Part shown: positions 1 through 9,200 of the stretch, piece after piece
Layout: the number at the start of each line of letters is the position of its first letter
How positions within the stretch are numbered: the first letter of the stretch is position 1
Assembly: GCA_001574975.1 (NCBI GenBank)
Contig: KQ965872.1
Location: forward strand, 11,880 to 24,514
Source: Gonapodya prolifera JEL478
Lineage: Eukaryota; Monoblepharomycota; Monoblepharidomycetes; Monoblepharidales; Gonapodyaceae
Direction: 5' to 3'
DNA length: 12,635 nucleotides
Notes under the pieces: generated by a model
Seen by the model: the letters and a program-made list of their open reading frames with translations, nothing else
Told to the model about the DNA's origin: nothing
Database searches by the model: none
Program-made: the position numbers and the translations under genes

Positions 1-1239
1 GTGGATGCCATGGAGTCTAAACTTCAGGACCTCACAGATCTTCCTCCTGCTGATATAGACTCAATTCTTTGTCTAACAAATAAGGAGATGGGACTTGATG
101 ATGCAGAGACAGATATGCTTCTGAATGATGGAGATGATGAAGACTCGCTCACACCTGAAGAGTTTATGCAAGCAGATGAACAGATTGCAAAAGAATCAAG
201 AAGATTTCATCGAAATTGTTCCCATAACATCCCTGCTAAACTCATTAAGATGAATCTTGCAAACATAAGAAACCAACAGGTTGCATCAGTGTTCAAACAG
301 AAGAGGATCACTTGTAACAGACTTGAAGATTGCGTTGAAATGCCAGACTCCAATCCTCTACAAGTTGTTGGTGAAGTAGATTTTGGTCAGCTGCTACCCC
401 TCTCTACAGTTATTCTCCCTGTCACCCACAGTTGGGATGAGCATCTTAAAGCATATAATAGGGGAATTCTAGTTGCTGGAACCCCAAGATTTACAAGGAA
501 TTGCAATGCTTAAAGGATAGAACTTATCTCACTGATGAGATAATAGAAACATTTGCCACACACCTGATTGAAGACAGTGTTCACCCTGCTGGAGTGCCTC
601 TTGTTGGATATGTGTCATCACACTTCACAGATGAAAATTATCAAAAATCTGAGGGTAGTACTCTTTCAAATGTCTACAAAGTAAATTCTGTCAGGAAGCA
701 TTTCATGCAACGTGCTGCATGGTTTGTTATGCCAATTAATATCAGGGAGACTCATTGGTACCTGGTTTTATACCACAAGTTGCATGATACATTTCTGGTG
801 CTGGATTCTCTAAGACAACCTTGGTCCAGATATCGCCAGGATATTGTGAGGTGCAAAAACTTCTTAACTGAAGCCGTTGAGTTGAACATTGGTGAACAGG
901 TTGGAATAGTGATTTCAAAGGTGAGTTTCTTTATTGAAGAAATGCATTACTGTGGTTCTAATACATTCAACTCATATAGCATTGGTTTGAACAACCAGAT
1001 GGTTACAACTGTGGTGTCTTTACATGCATGGGAATACTCTTTGCATGAACTTTCAAACAATTAAAAGAATGTTCCAAGGAGAAAATGTTTATTTTGAAAG
1101 CCCCAACAAGGAGCAACTTAAAAGGTACCTTTTATTCTATCAGAGGGAGCTTTTCACCTTCACAGCTGTACTGGGTTACCAAAACAAGTACAGACCTGAT
1201 ATTGGAGGTGGACCTGATGATATCTTGATGATAGTATGA
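1..1239 (+). pseudogene. Ulp1/C48-type cysteine protease, probably transposon-borne, frame-broken, 5' partial
   Basis: A SUMO-protease-like (C48) catalytic core can be read across three segments. The first (1 to about 500) is an acidic N-terminal region that is open at the window edge. The second (frame of 501) includes YLTDEII, the catalytic His in RETHWYLVLYH and the Asp in LVLDSL. A GT..AG intron of 59 nt fits 921-979; joining it gives EQPDGYNCGVFTCMGILFA with the catalytic Cys at about 1010-1012, exactly in phase. TGA then follows at 1046-1048, but the next frame continues from 1045 as MNFQTIKRMF and runs to a stop at 1237-1239, which suggests loss of one base. A similar shift lies at about 475-500. 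Proteases of this family are often carried by plant, fungal and protist DNA transposons. The order His-Asp-Cys is right, but two frame breaks make a working product unlikely unless I have missed introns. Confidence 0.72.
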
Positions 1240-1590
1240 GTTAACAAGTGTATCAAAATAAGAAAATTTCCAATGCAATAAATGTTAGAAATATTTTTCT
1301 ATGAAACAAATTGAAGCTTACCATACAGATTTGATGTGTTCTTATATGTAAAATAAATATTACTTTTTATCCAAGCTTTTTTTTTTTTTGGTGATCTGAA
1401 ATATGAAAACATGTTGGGCTTGTTACTGGTTTAACAAATATAAGTAAGATATTTAAAAATTCAATCACCAAAATCCATAACTAAAATATTTAAAAGTATC
1501 AAACCTGTTAATCAAAAGTAAAAGATTAAGAGGTGGGGGTATCCCTTCTTTGAGTGGAGGTACTCCCCTGGGTGGGGGTATGTAAAACTT
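1240..1590. other. AT-rich spacer without a recognisable gene
   Basis: The stretch is AT-rich, with a run of T at about 1377-1389 and many short A/T runs. No ORF resembles a known family. From about 1530 the base composition changes to the more GC-rich DNA of the next region. It looks like 3' flank or internal non-coding DNA of a mobile element. No terminal inverted repeat was found by eye. Confidence 0.4.
1277..1282 (+). terminator. Possible polyadenylation signal AATAAA
   Basis: A canonical AATAAA lies 38 nt after the last stop of the protease reading, in AT-rich DNA. The position is right for a 3' end signal, but the hexamer is common by chance in such sequence. Confidence 0.3.
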
Positions 1591-2801
1591 GTGACAGTGA
1601 CAACATGTCTTGCTCTCTTTCTGCCCAACCCAACTGTGGCCACAAATGATGGCTGTCACCAGGTTTGTTTCTGGGTGTGCCTTAAGAGCACTTATCAAGG
1701 AGATGAAGCAGCCAGAGATGGAAAGGGATGGTGGCGTCCTGATGCAGATCCACACATTGACGGAACTGCCATCAATGATTGTATGGAAGACGTTACTTCA
1801 CGTACTACCACTGCACCCTCAAAAAGCACTTGGACTGATCCTGCACCATCCCAACCCTGGATTGCCACAACAACCCAAGGGGATGCTGTACCACCACTGC
1901 TACAGTACCACTGGAAGCAACACCAGCAAGCAAGCAAAGGAACACAACCATACAGCGTAACCCTACAACTGTTCCTGATGTCATGACACTGGGTTCCACT
2001 AATGTGGCTAGCAGCAGCATGACTGCTTCTATTTTCACAGTGACAAGAAGCTTTGTGAATACCTTAACCTCTTTTGCAACACCCTCAAACCTGCAAATGG
2101 CACTGCAGCAGAACCTCCTGAGACTGTCTCCAGAAGTGTGGGAGATGGTGTCTTGCTACAATAGCAAGCTTGCTGTAAAACTGTGGCACGCAAAGCTGGT
2201 CCACATCCACTGTGCACATATGCACTTGCAGCACCAACTCCACAAAACGTTACGCCTACCAATGCTCATGGAACTGCTGCAGGGGGAAGAGACAACCCTG
2301 GAGGAAGATGTGGCCTGGGTACCAAATTATATTGCCCACAATGGATTTATACCATTTAAGCAGTGTGGCATTTGTGACCCTGCTGCTGTACTATACACTG
2401 TACCAGTTGCCCTTGAGCTCAAGCAAGCTGCACATCATCCTGAACAATGACAAGGGGTACTGGGATATTGACAAAGACCAGTCACAGCTGGAGATGGAAC
2501 ACCACAAGATGACGTGGGTGTATAGCCATAGAATAGCAGCCTTGTTTGCACGTACATGGAGAACATGAATAGAAGGCTAGCAGTTCATAAAGCAAGAGCC
2601 AAACAAAGTGCCAATCATGTCCAGCTCAGAGAGAGGGATGGCAGGTCTGACAGGTCCAGCAGCAGCAGCTGGCTAGCAGGGCCAGGCAGACAATCACAAG
2701 TGGAACCACACAGGCGTCACTGCCAGAGGTGTCGGGGTAAGTTGGAGAGGTTCAGCAGCAGTGGTGGTGCTAGACATCAATGGACAATCTGTTGTATCTA
2801 A
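1591..2801 (+). pseudogene. Unrecognised decayed coding region in shifting frames
   Basis: Coding-like peptide pieces appear on the plus strand in different frames. About 1591-1880 includes DGKGWWRPDADPHIDGTA. About 1983-2040 gives MTLGSTNVASSS. From 2039 another frame gives KKLCEYLNLFCNTLKP, interrupted by an in-frame TAG before continuing to about 2360. About 2430-2570 includes YWDIDKDQSQLEMEHH, and 2556-2801 is Ser/Arg-rich with HRRHCQRCRGK. No single frame is open throughout and I match none of the pieces to a family. The reading could be an old transposon gene on the same strand as the protease. It could also be a run of chance ORFs in GC-moderate DNA, so the call is weak. Confidence 0.3.
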
Positions 2802-2849
2802 AGGAAAGTGAAATAGAACTGTGTTCATATACACACAAGGCATAGAAAA

Positions 2850-4268
2850 TTACACTGTTGCTGCGTCCAAGGGCTCAGGTGGCAGGTTGGGTTTCCATTC
2901 CCAGAGCCAGAGCATGATGTGGTCCAAGGGATGTGTCCATGCACCAAGGGGCAAGATGTAGTAGAGTCCCTCAATGTACCACCACCAGCCAGTGGGCATG
3001 CAGTGGTACTCAGCAATGGCCTTTGTCAGAGTGCTGTCAAGGGGAGTGTCATCCATGCCTTGGTAGCTGAAAAAAGTATACTAGGCAACTCCAGGGGGTG
3101 GCAGTAGTGGGACATAGTTTTGTGGTGGGTATGCCCATGAGCCCTCATCAAGGGTGGGGTTGGGATCCTCTGAATACACTGCCACTTTCTTGTATGGTCC
3201 TGCTGGTACCTCCCTTTGGTCTCTTTATGACAGGCTGACCAGGAATCATGCTGTCACTGCCTTGACCCTGCATAAGTGGGGAAGGTTCAGCTGTTTGCCA
3301 AAGTGCATGAGCAGGTAACATGGGTGGATAGCCGGGAATGTTTGGGTCAGGTCCTGGTGGCTGCGGCAGTGCAGGTAGCAGCTTTGGTGCTGGCACCAGT
3401 GTGGGTGCCACAGGAGCCATGGTGGCTGGTGCTGATACTTCCAGGCTGACCAGGCTGCACACTAATGGTGACAGGCACATTGATGGTTGTGGTTGTTGCT
3501 GGAGCCGCTGGAGCTGCTGGAGCCAGAGCTGGCACTGGTGCTGCCTGTGGTGTCATGGAAATGTCAGACATTGTGTCTGAGGCTACAGGTGCTGGAGCCA
3601 GTGGGCCTCAAGCAGTGGCAAGTGACATCAAGCTCCGAGAGGGTGATGAAGGGAGTGTAGCAGCAAGAGCCAGAAATGGGAGTGATGGGAGCAACAAAAG
3701 TGACTCTGTCAGTGAAACAACTGACATGTGACCTGGACTGAGTCGCACAGTTACTTCAACAACCGGCATCTGGCGTCAAACACTCTCCATCCCTGTGCGT
3801 GACAGCAGCATGGTGCCAACTGTTGCATCAGCCATACTGGCAGTCAAAGCATTATCTGCACGGAACCCAGCTTCCTAGGTGCGCCGAGCACGTGCACGAT
3901 TGGCCTCCTCCATCATGCAACTGACAATGTCTGATGCCATGGGGTGGTGCACATTCCCAATGGGTGCGCCGTGGACAAGGTTGCAGATTGCAGCTTGGTG
4001 GGCACGGTAATTGTTGAGTTTCTGCGTCCATCCCAAATCCAGTTCTTTCTGAACCAGGAGGTTCTGCTGGTTGCGTACATCAATGCGCGCAGGTGCACGT
4101 CCTCTGCTTGGCTGCAGGTGCGTGGGGGAGTGGGGGCGTGGGGAGTGCAGGGGGAGAGGGAGAGAGCGAGTCAGGTGCATGGCGTGCGATGCAGATGGGC
4201 CGTGCGCACCTTGCCTTCAGCTCAGCCAGAATGCGTGCAGCGGCCTCCAAGTGCACGCTGGCTGCCAT
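2850..4268 (-). pseudogene. Unrecognised Pro/Ala-rich protein gene, broken by stops and frame shifts
   Basis: Reading starts at ATG 4268 (MAASVHLEAAARILAELKA). A 103-nt intron with a very C-rich 3' part (4209-4107) fits in phase and joins a segment containing QNLLVQKELDLGWTQKLNNY and ending RARARR. The same frame continues to about 3445 as a Pro/Ala/Ser-rich tract, interrupted by TAG at 3877-3875 and TGA near 3784 and 3612. A one-base shift near 3445 leads into a proline-rich part (PQPPGPDPNIPGYPPM). A second shift near 3225 leads into YKKVAVYSEDPNPTLDEG, another TAG near 3078, then a Trp-rich end containing GWWWYIEG and TAA at 2852-2850. Continuity of sense across the breaks supports one former gene. 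I recognise no family. It may be an accessory gene of the element that carried the protease. Confidence 0.5.
3499..3525 (+). repeat. Short tandem repeat, 9-bp unit, about 3 copies
   Basis: The unit GCTGGAGCC/T is repeated about three times, with further degenerate copies beyond. On the minus strand it encodes the Ala-Ala-Pro repeats of the Pro/Ala-rich broken gene. It is probably a coding simple-sequence expansion rather than a separate element. Confidence 0.6.
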
Positions 4269-4824
4269 GGTCGCGCTGTCTCCTGCTGCTGCTGTTGCTC
4301 TGTGTGCTCACCGTGGTCGGGTGCATCGGTGACCACAGTCTGGTCGTTCTGAACGGGCCGTTATGGGCGAGTACACTCAGCGTTGTCTTGTTTAAAGTCA
4401 AAGAAACAGAAAGGCCATTGGAGGTGATTAACGCGTGGTCATATGGGGTGTGCCTCAGCCTCGGTGTTCTGCGCGACTGACTCCCGAGTTTCAACTCGTT
4501 CTAATAAATTTAATTGCTGAAGCTTTTTCCCAAGAGTGCAGATTGGTGCATACGCGACGTGTATCGGTATACGAGAAAATCGAAGTTCTTTCAAAAGATA
4601 TACTGCTCTTCAGACAAGTACATAGTGAGATGATTTCCCAACTGAGCACGAGCCCCACGAGGGATAGCCCTTGTGCTTGATACGGCACCATCACGTGGCG
4701 GATTGCTAACACGTAACTGAACCCTGAAAGTCGACTGGCGGTTGGCGGCCGTCGTGGGGCAAACGGACTCACGAAGGGGAAGGGGGCCTCGCATCGCGAC
4801 GTCCGGCGCTTCTCAAGATCACAC
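4269..4824. other. No supported gene
   Basis: The interval lies upstream of the minus-strand Pro/Ala-rich gene and before repeat copy A. Several ORFs of 80-100 codons overlap in opposite directions, with no family resemblance or splice pattern that I can follow. The minus-strand promoter of the broken gene would lie here, but I see no clear TATA element. Confidence 0.4.
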
Positions 4825-5185
4825 CAACGACGTCGTACTTTAGCATGGGGCAACGCTTGCCGGGAGCGACTCAATCGAACTCGCCTGGTTTCCGTACACG
4901 TCCGTGATTTCAGCGCGATCCCCCCGGTATACGTCCATCGGCAACCGTAAGAAGGCCAACCCTGACTTATCGCATCCACGTGATCAAGTGCTCCTCGCGG
5001 AAGCCGACTTGAGCGTACAGACATATATCAATGTTCCATGATTGGCAAAAACACGTGGGCGATCGGAGCGACAGGATGGTCCACGGTGGCGATGGCGAGA
5101 GGGAAACACGCGCCAAAACGATTTCGGCGTTGTACCGATGCAGAAAGGACGGTCGAGTGACGAGTGTAGAATGAAACCCAATTCA
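4825..5185 (-). repeat. Dispersed repeat, copy A
   Basis: This interval aligns by eye, in the same orientation, with 10566-10888. Shared blocks include GCGAGAGGGAAACA, AATGTTCCATGAT and CCATCGGCAACCG, with a stretch of about 30 nt present only here (about 4960-4995). Strand is given as minus because the best conserved peptide readings are on that strand: a segment around GGIALKSRTCTETR and one around CFPLAIATVDHPVAPIA. They lie in different frames, so any coding function would need splicing or is lost. A bacterial-style gene reading is not supported. The family could be a retroposon fragment or a duplicated gene piece. Confidence 0.65.
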
Positions 5186-5550
5186 CGACATATTTCTTCA
5201 CGTCTCTTCCTCCTCTCCACTGGCATGAACCTCAAAGTGCCCTGCTCTCGTCCTTACCGACTAGACCGGCGTGACAGTGGGTATGAATCGGTGCTAGACA
5301 TGTCCGTGGAGACCCTGCGGCGAGCTAACATTGTCTCGATCCGAATTGAACTTCTTCCGTAGTTCACGGTGCTACACTCATACTGCTTCTGTTCGTGAAT
5401 GAGTGCCTACCGCCATTTTGGGGGATACGTTGTTTGCTTCTCACCGTTTCCGCGTCCCAGAATCAGGTTCATCTCGAGACTTTGAACACGGGTCCTATTC
5501 TGCGTCCGGTGGTCGTACCGCCACTTATGCAATCAGATTCTTCTTAACCA
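5186..5550. other. No supported gene
   Basis: Mixed-composition DNA between repeat copy A and the candidate exon. Short ORFs occur on both strands without recognisable motifs. Nothing further is visible. Confidence 0.4.
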
Positions 5551-5865
5551 GACGACAAACACACCAACGTTACCGGAGGCGTCGGGAGCAAAGAGGAAAA
5601 GAAGGAGGAAAGACGACAATCGCTCGAGGAACGCAAGGATAATGACTTGTTGCGCGGAGTCCTGCCGCTCAAAGTCTGGGATTGCACGATCAAAGGTGAC
5701 GCGCTGGCCGACACGTTGCGCACACAACGCGCTGTGGGGCTCCTCTTCGCTATTTCGGGGCTTGTCGTGGTGGTGGACAATCTTTCGTTAGGTGCTATCT
5801 GTTGTATCGCCAGCGGATACCAGAATACGGATTGGGCTTGTGTATATATAATAGCTCAAATATAA
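5551..5865 (+). CDS. Candidate exon of an unrecognised protein
   Basis: After a pyrimidine-rich stretch ending in CCAG at 5548-5551, a frame stays open to 5865. It reads as a charged Lys/Glu/Arg-rich part (GSKEEKKEERRQSLEERKDN), then LPLKVWDCTIKGDALADTL, then a hydrophobic stretch LLFAISGLVVVVDNL that could be a membrane segment. There is no ATG at its beginning and an in-frame TAA lies just upstream, so it would have to be an internal or last exon. The opposite strand is also open for about 80 codons. There is no known family match and I cannot identify partner exons, so the call is weak. The 3' part runs into the AT-rich block downstream of the lipase gene. Confidence 0.2.
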   Translation, partial: DDKHTNVTGGVGSKEEKKEERRQSLEERKDNDLLRGVLPLKVWDCTIKGDALADTLRTQRAVGLLFAISGLVVVVDNLSLGAICCIASGYQNTDWACVYIIAQI

Positions 5866-5954
5866 AATTAATACAAAACAAAAATCTACGCTTCCATCTC
5901 ATCTTGCACTTGGAAGCAGCGGTTTCAGATTTGACGTTGTCCAAAACCAGTGTC

Positions 5955-7965
5955 TTAACATTCAAGTTTGTAAGCACTATTCTCACGGAGATGCGTAATG
6001 CGCGCCTCCCACATCTTGGAAGGATCAAACAGGTTGCTCGAGCTTGGAACCAATGGATCGCCCACGCCTCGAAAAATGCCTTTCGCAGCCTGAAGCGCAA
6101 GAGAATTGGTAAAGCGACTGTACTCTTCTCTTGAAGGCCACGACACGATGGGAGTGTAACACCCCTTTGCTGCCTCAACAATATTCACCATGCTGTGCTG
6201 GTGGATGGTGTACTGAATGAGTTCGATCCATACCAAAGGCCAACCAATACCAGGGAGGATGTAACCACCAGCTAAGGCGACATGCTTCCATGATTTCTTG
6301 GAAGGAATGTGTGGGATGTCGAGTTGACGCATTTCGCCGAGCTTCGTGTGGGGTGAAACAAATATTACTACCAGGTCCTGCTCCATGGTAAATAAGTGAT
6401 TCCCTACCTGTGGATTCGCGATGTTTACTAAACTTGGTCGTGCAAGATAATTGACAGCGTTCCCTGGTTTTTCGAGCCAACACTTCTCGCGATGGTCGGC
6501 AATGCCTCCCCCAACCCCTGGATTCTCAAAGGTGATCACCTTTTTGTGCAGTTTTCCTCCAACAAGGGAGGCCATTGCAGCACCGAGAGAATGTCCCGTA
6601 ACAAGAAAAATTTCCGTGTGCAGTGGCCTTGGAGGGGCAGTGCCCTCCGTGACTTGCGCAGCAGGTTTCACACTTGTTGACAGAACACTATCCAGGAATA
6701 GAAAGGCATTTCTGGTTTCCCTCATTTGTTGATTAATATCCGTTGAAGTAATATTCCCAATATTGGGGGTGGCTGACTGATCACCACTCTTCTGGAGGCC
6801 ATCATGCAAGGTTTGAAAAGTTGAGCTTATCGTATCCTGTACGCCACGAACTTCATTTGCGAGATTTGTTGGACCAGGGGGCCGATGGCCAGAAGCAAGA
6901 CCAATATCGGAAAGGATGTTCATATGCACGACACCCCACTCTGCGCTAAGATCTGTTCCTCGGAGAACAAGTATACCCCCCCTTGTAGGAGCGTCTGCAT
7001 CTCGGTAGATGACTCCTCGAACATTCCAGCGGTTTGTAGCTTCAAAAATCCTTTCTATCTCCCATCCAGTGGATTCCTCAATCATTCCAATTGCAATTTC
7101 GCGGGTATAGACATGTCTGCACAAGTGTGCACATACAATTTCGTCTGATGTCAGGGGCCGATTTTGCTTTTCGGGACGTTAAGTGGAGACATCCAGAAAA
7201 CTAACAATCGAACTCACTTTCCACCGCATCAGGAGTTCCTTCATGGTACCATCTTCAAGCTTTCCAGCCGCTTTGATACACTCTGAATTGACCTTTGCGC
7301 CACCTCGGAGAAGCTCTTCAATGACATCGTTGCTTGATGGGAGTTCATAGATACGGCGTACATCATCTTTTGTAGCAGGATTGACAATATCAACAGATTG
7401 ACCACGGGGGCTGAATCGCATGGCGTAGCTTTTGGCTTTGATCTTGAGCCCGCCATTGCTTCCTGATCCGTTCCCAGCTGCAAGAGCAAGATCCAGTGCG
7501 CCCCCAAACCGGACCGGTGTCAGCCAGCGTTTTTCCCAAAGCTCCTGCGTCCAACTTTCGTGAATATTCGCGATTTTCCATTCAATTGACTTGTTCGGGT
7601 CAGCCCCTGTTTGAATGCAAATGCGAGAGAGTGGAAGTCTGGCATTGATTCCACTCACCTGCCCTCAGAAGAGCTTTAACTGTTTTTGCATCCCCGATCG
7701 CAACAGCAATGGCAAGTAATGATTCCCCATCCGTGCGATCGCAGAAAAGTTGATCTTTTATGGTAACTTTCAAGTTGATATCCTTCTGAGCGTTTGGGTC
7801 GGCTCCGGCGCGAATAGCAGCAATAGCAAAATCATACTGATTGCTTTCGACGTAGCCAAAGAGAGCTTCTGTCTGGATGGGATTGGTGCTCCTGGACATG
7901 CCAAAACAGGACATTGGGCGCGACGATGACGAGCCAAGCGAAGAACTCAAGAACTCAAAACTCAT
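5955..7965 (-). CDS. Ankyrin-repeat/lipase class 3 fusion protein, 3 exons
   Basis: Proposed exons are 7965-7659, 7606-7218 and 7166-5955 (about 635 aa). The two introns (52 and 51 nt, donors GTGAGT) join in phase: the first rebuilds LLRAGADPNK, the second links MRWK to QNRPLTSDE. The N-terminal third holds degenerate ankyrin-like repeats (FAIAAIRAGADPNAQKD, LAIAVAIGDAKTVKALLRA, VIEELLRGGAKVN). The last exon is an alpha/beta hydrolase of the lipase class 3 type: ILVLRGT near its start, nucleophile elbow TGHSLGAAMASL (Ser codon at 6590-6588, about residue 425) and QHSMVNIVEA, a likely site for the catalytic His. The catalytic Asp is not assigned. No signal peptide or clear membrane helix is seen, so a cytosolic acylglycerol or phospholipid hydrolase is inferred. 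ATG 7965 is the first in the open frame; 7914 and 7899 are alternatives. A splice near 5990 could change the last residues. Confidence 0.82.
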
Positions 7966-8113
7966 TTCAAAGTGGAAAAAATTCTGCTGGCACTCACATA
8001 GGAGAAAGAAAGCTGTAGAAACTGTGAGCTTGGCGGCCACAGCCTGGTTCCGTCAACAGCTCGTCCCCTAACTAAACCCATAAAAGGCAGCAGGCCAAAG
8101 GCGAGATCCTTCG
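7966..8113. promoter_or_regulatory. Divergent intergenic region of the lipase and kinase genes
   Basis: About 148 bp separate the two start codons, which face away from each other, so both promoters must be here or inside 5' leaders. A weak TATA-like ATAAAAG lies at 8080-8086, only 28 nt before the kinase ATG, which is close for a TATA box. Shared regulation of the two genes is possible from the layout alone. Confidence 0.35.
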
Positions 8114-9044
8114 ATGCCAACTGCAGCGTTAGACCGCTTCGCCCTCGAAGAGGCGGAACTCGATGAAGTCCGAAACAGCCGAAGTAAAGAACCAATCGGA
8201 ACAGGTGGTTTTTCGAAAGTGTATCAGTCTAAACTGAATGGAATGCCTGTTGCGGTGAAAATTCCTCGCGAAAATGGACCATCGGACCAAGTGAACTACG
8301 TGAGAGTTGTCTGTCAACCTTTTCATCTCCGCTTAACTCAAGGCTCCATCGTTGAAGGCCTTCTCTGCGTACAAAAGTTTACTGCGCGAGAGAAATGCAA
8401 TGCGAGAGTTCAACCATATCAACGTTCTATCGCTTCTCAAACATTACACTATGAACGACCCTGATCATATTTTCCTTGTTTGCGAGCTTATTCAAGGAGA
8501 GCTTAGTTCCCGAGGATATGTTCAGAGAAAGCCTGACGAGACTGTTTCATTTGTGAGTTCCGTTCAAGCTTCCCTGCAAATGCAACCTCGACTCGCTGTT
8601 AGTTTCATGCTATAGCGTCAGGAATGGAACACATACACCTTGCAAACTTTATTCACTCTGATCTCAAATGGGATAATGTTCTAATTGGGCTCGATGGTGT
8701 CCCCAAAGTTTCAGACTTTGGTGCCTCTATAGAAGCAAAGGAATCAACTCCAGTGGATGCACGACAGTTCACAGATCCATATACTGCCCCTGAAATCCAT
8801 AACACAGGGCAGGTTTGCAAGGCATCCGATGTCTATTCATTTGGGCAGATGTTGTCCGAAGTGAGCAAACCACTCTCCAGTTCCATATCATTGCTCACAA
8901 CTTGCCTGTATCCTTCTCCCCAATCCCCAGGTTGTCCCTCTTACTCAGCCTCTTCGCAGACTGGCGGATGCCTGCAAAGGCCAAACTCCCGAATCACGCC
9001 CCACCTTTGAATTTGTGGTGAGGTATCTGGATGCTTTGAAGTGA
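8114..9044 (+). CDS. TKL-like protein kinase, 4 exons, catalytic domain only
   Basis: Proposed exons are 8114-8299, 8343-8552, 8603-8860 and 8931-9044, all joined in phase 0, giving about 255 aa. The second exon could instead begin at 8358. In order the protein shows the glycine loop GTGGFSKVY, the lysine in PVAVKIP, an alpha-C Glu in LLRERNAMREF, HINVLSLLKHY, the catalytic loop HSDLKWDNVL, the metal-binding DFG in PKVSDFGAS, YTAPEI, DVYSFGQMLSE and a C-lobe Arg in PESRPTFEFVV. All residues needed for ATP binding and phosphotransfer are present, so it is probably active. The usual Arg of HRD is Ser, so it is a non-RD kinase. The layout is that of tyrosine-kinase-like kinases, probably Ser/Thr-specific. 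There is no extra domain, signal peptide or membrane helix. The substrate is unknown. Confidence 0.85.
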
Positions 9045-9200
9045 GCAATATGAATGCTCCCGTTTCTGCTCTAAAATGGACTTACCTCGCCTCGAAGAAA
9101 CAATCAAATACTTCCAGACATCTCCCCATACCTTTCAGTCATCAATTCCTATGAAGTTAGAGCGGTTTCTCAGTGGAGTATCGGTCAGCACGTCAGTAGC

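Noticed and set aside
3338-3731. Plus-strand Gly/Ala/Val-rich ORFs
   Set aside because: They are reverse readings of the Ala/Pro tandem repeats in the minus-strand broken gene and have no independent support.
4080-4494. Several overlapping Arg/Ser/Pro-rich ORFs on both strands
   Set aside because: The GA/CT-rich tract at about 4119-4170 makes stop codons rare. It is better explained as the pyrimidine-rich 3' part of an intron in the minus-strand gene.
7218-7658. Separate gene ending in FLDVST between the ankyrin and lipase parts
   Set aside because: The apparent end is read-through into a 51-nt intron with a GTGAGT donor; splicing links both parts in phase.
7966-8040. Longer N-terminus for the ankyrin-lipase protein starting at 8040
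   Set aside because: The codon at 8040 is GTG. In a nuclear gene the first in-frame ATG, at 7965, is the better start.
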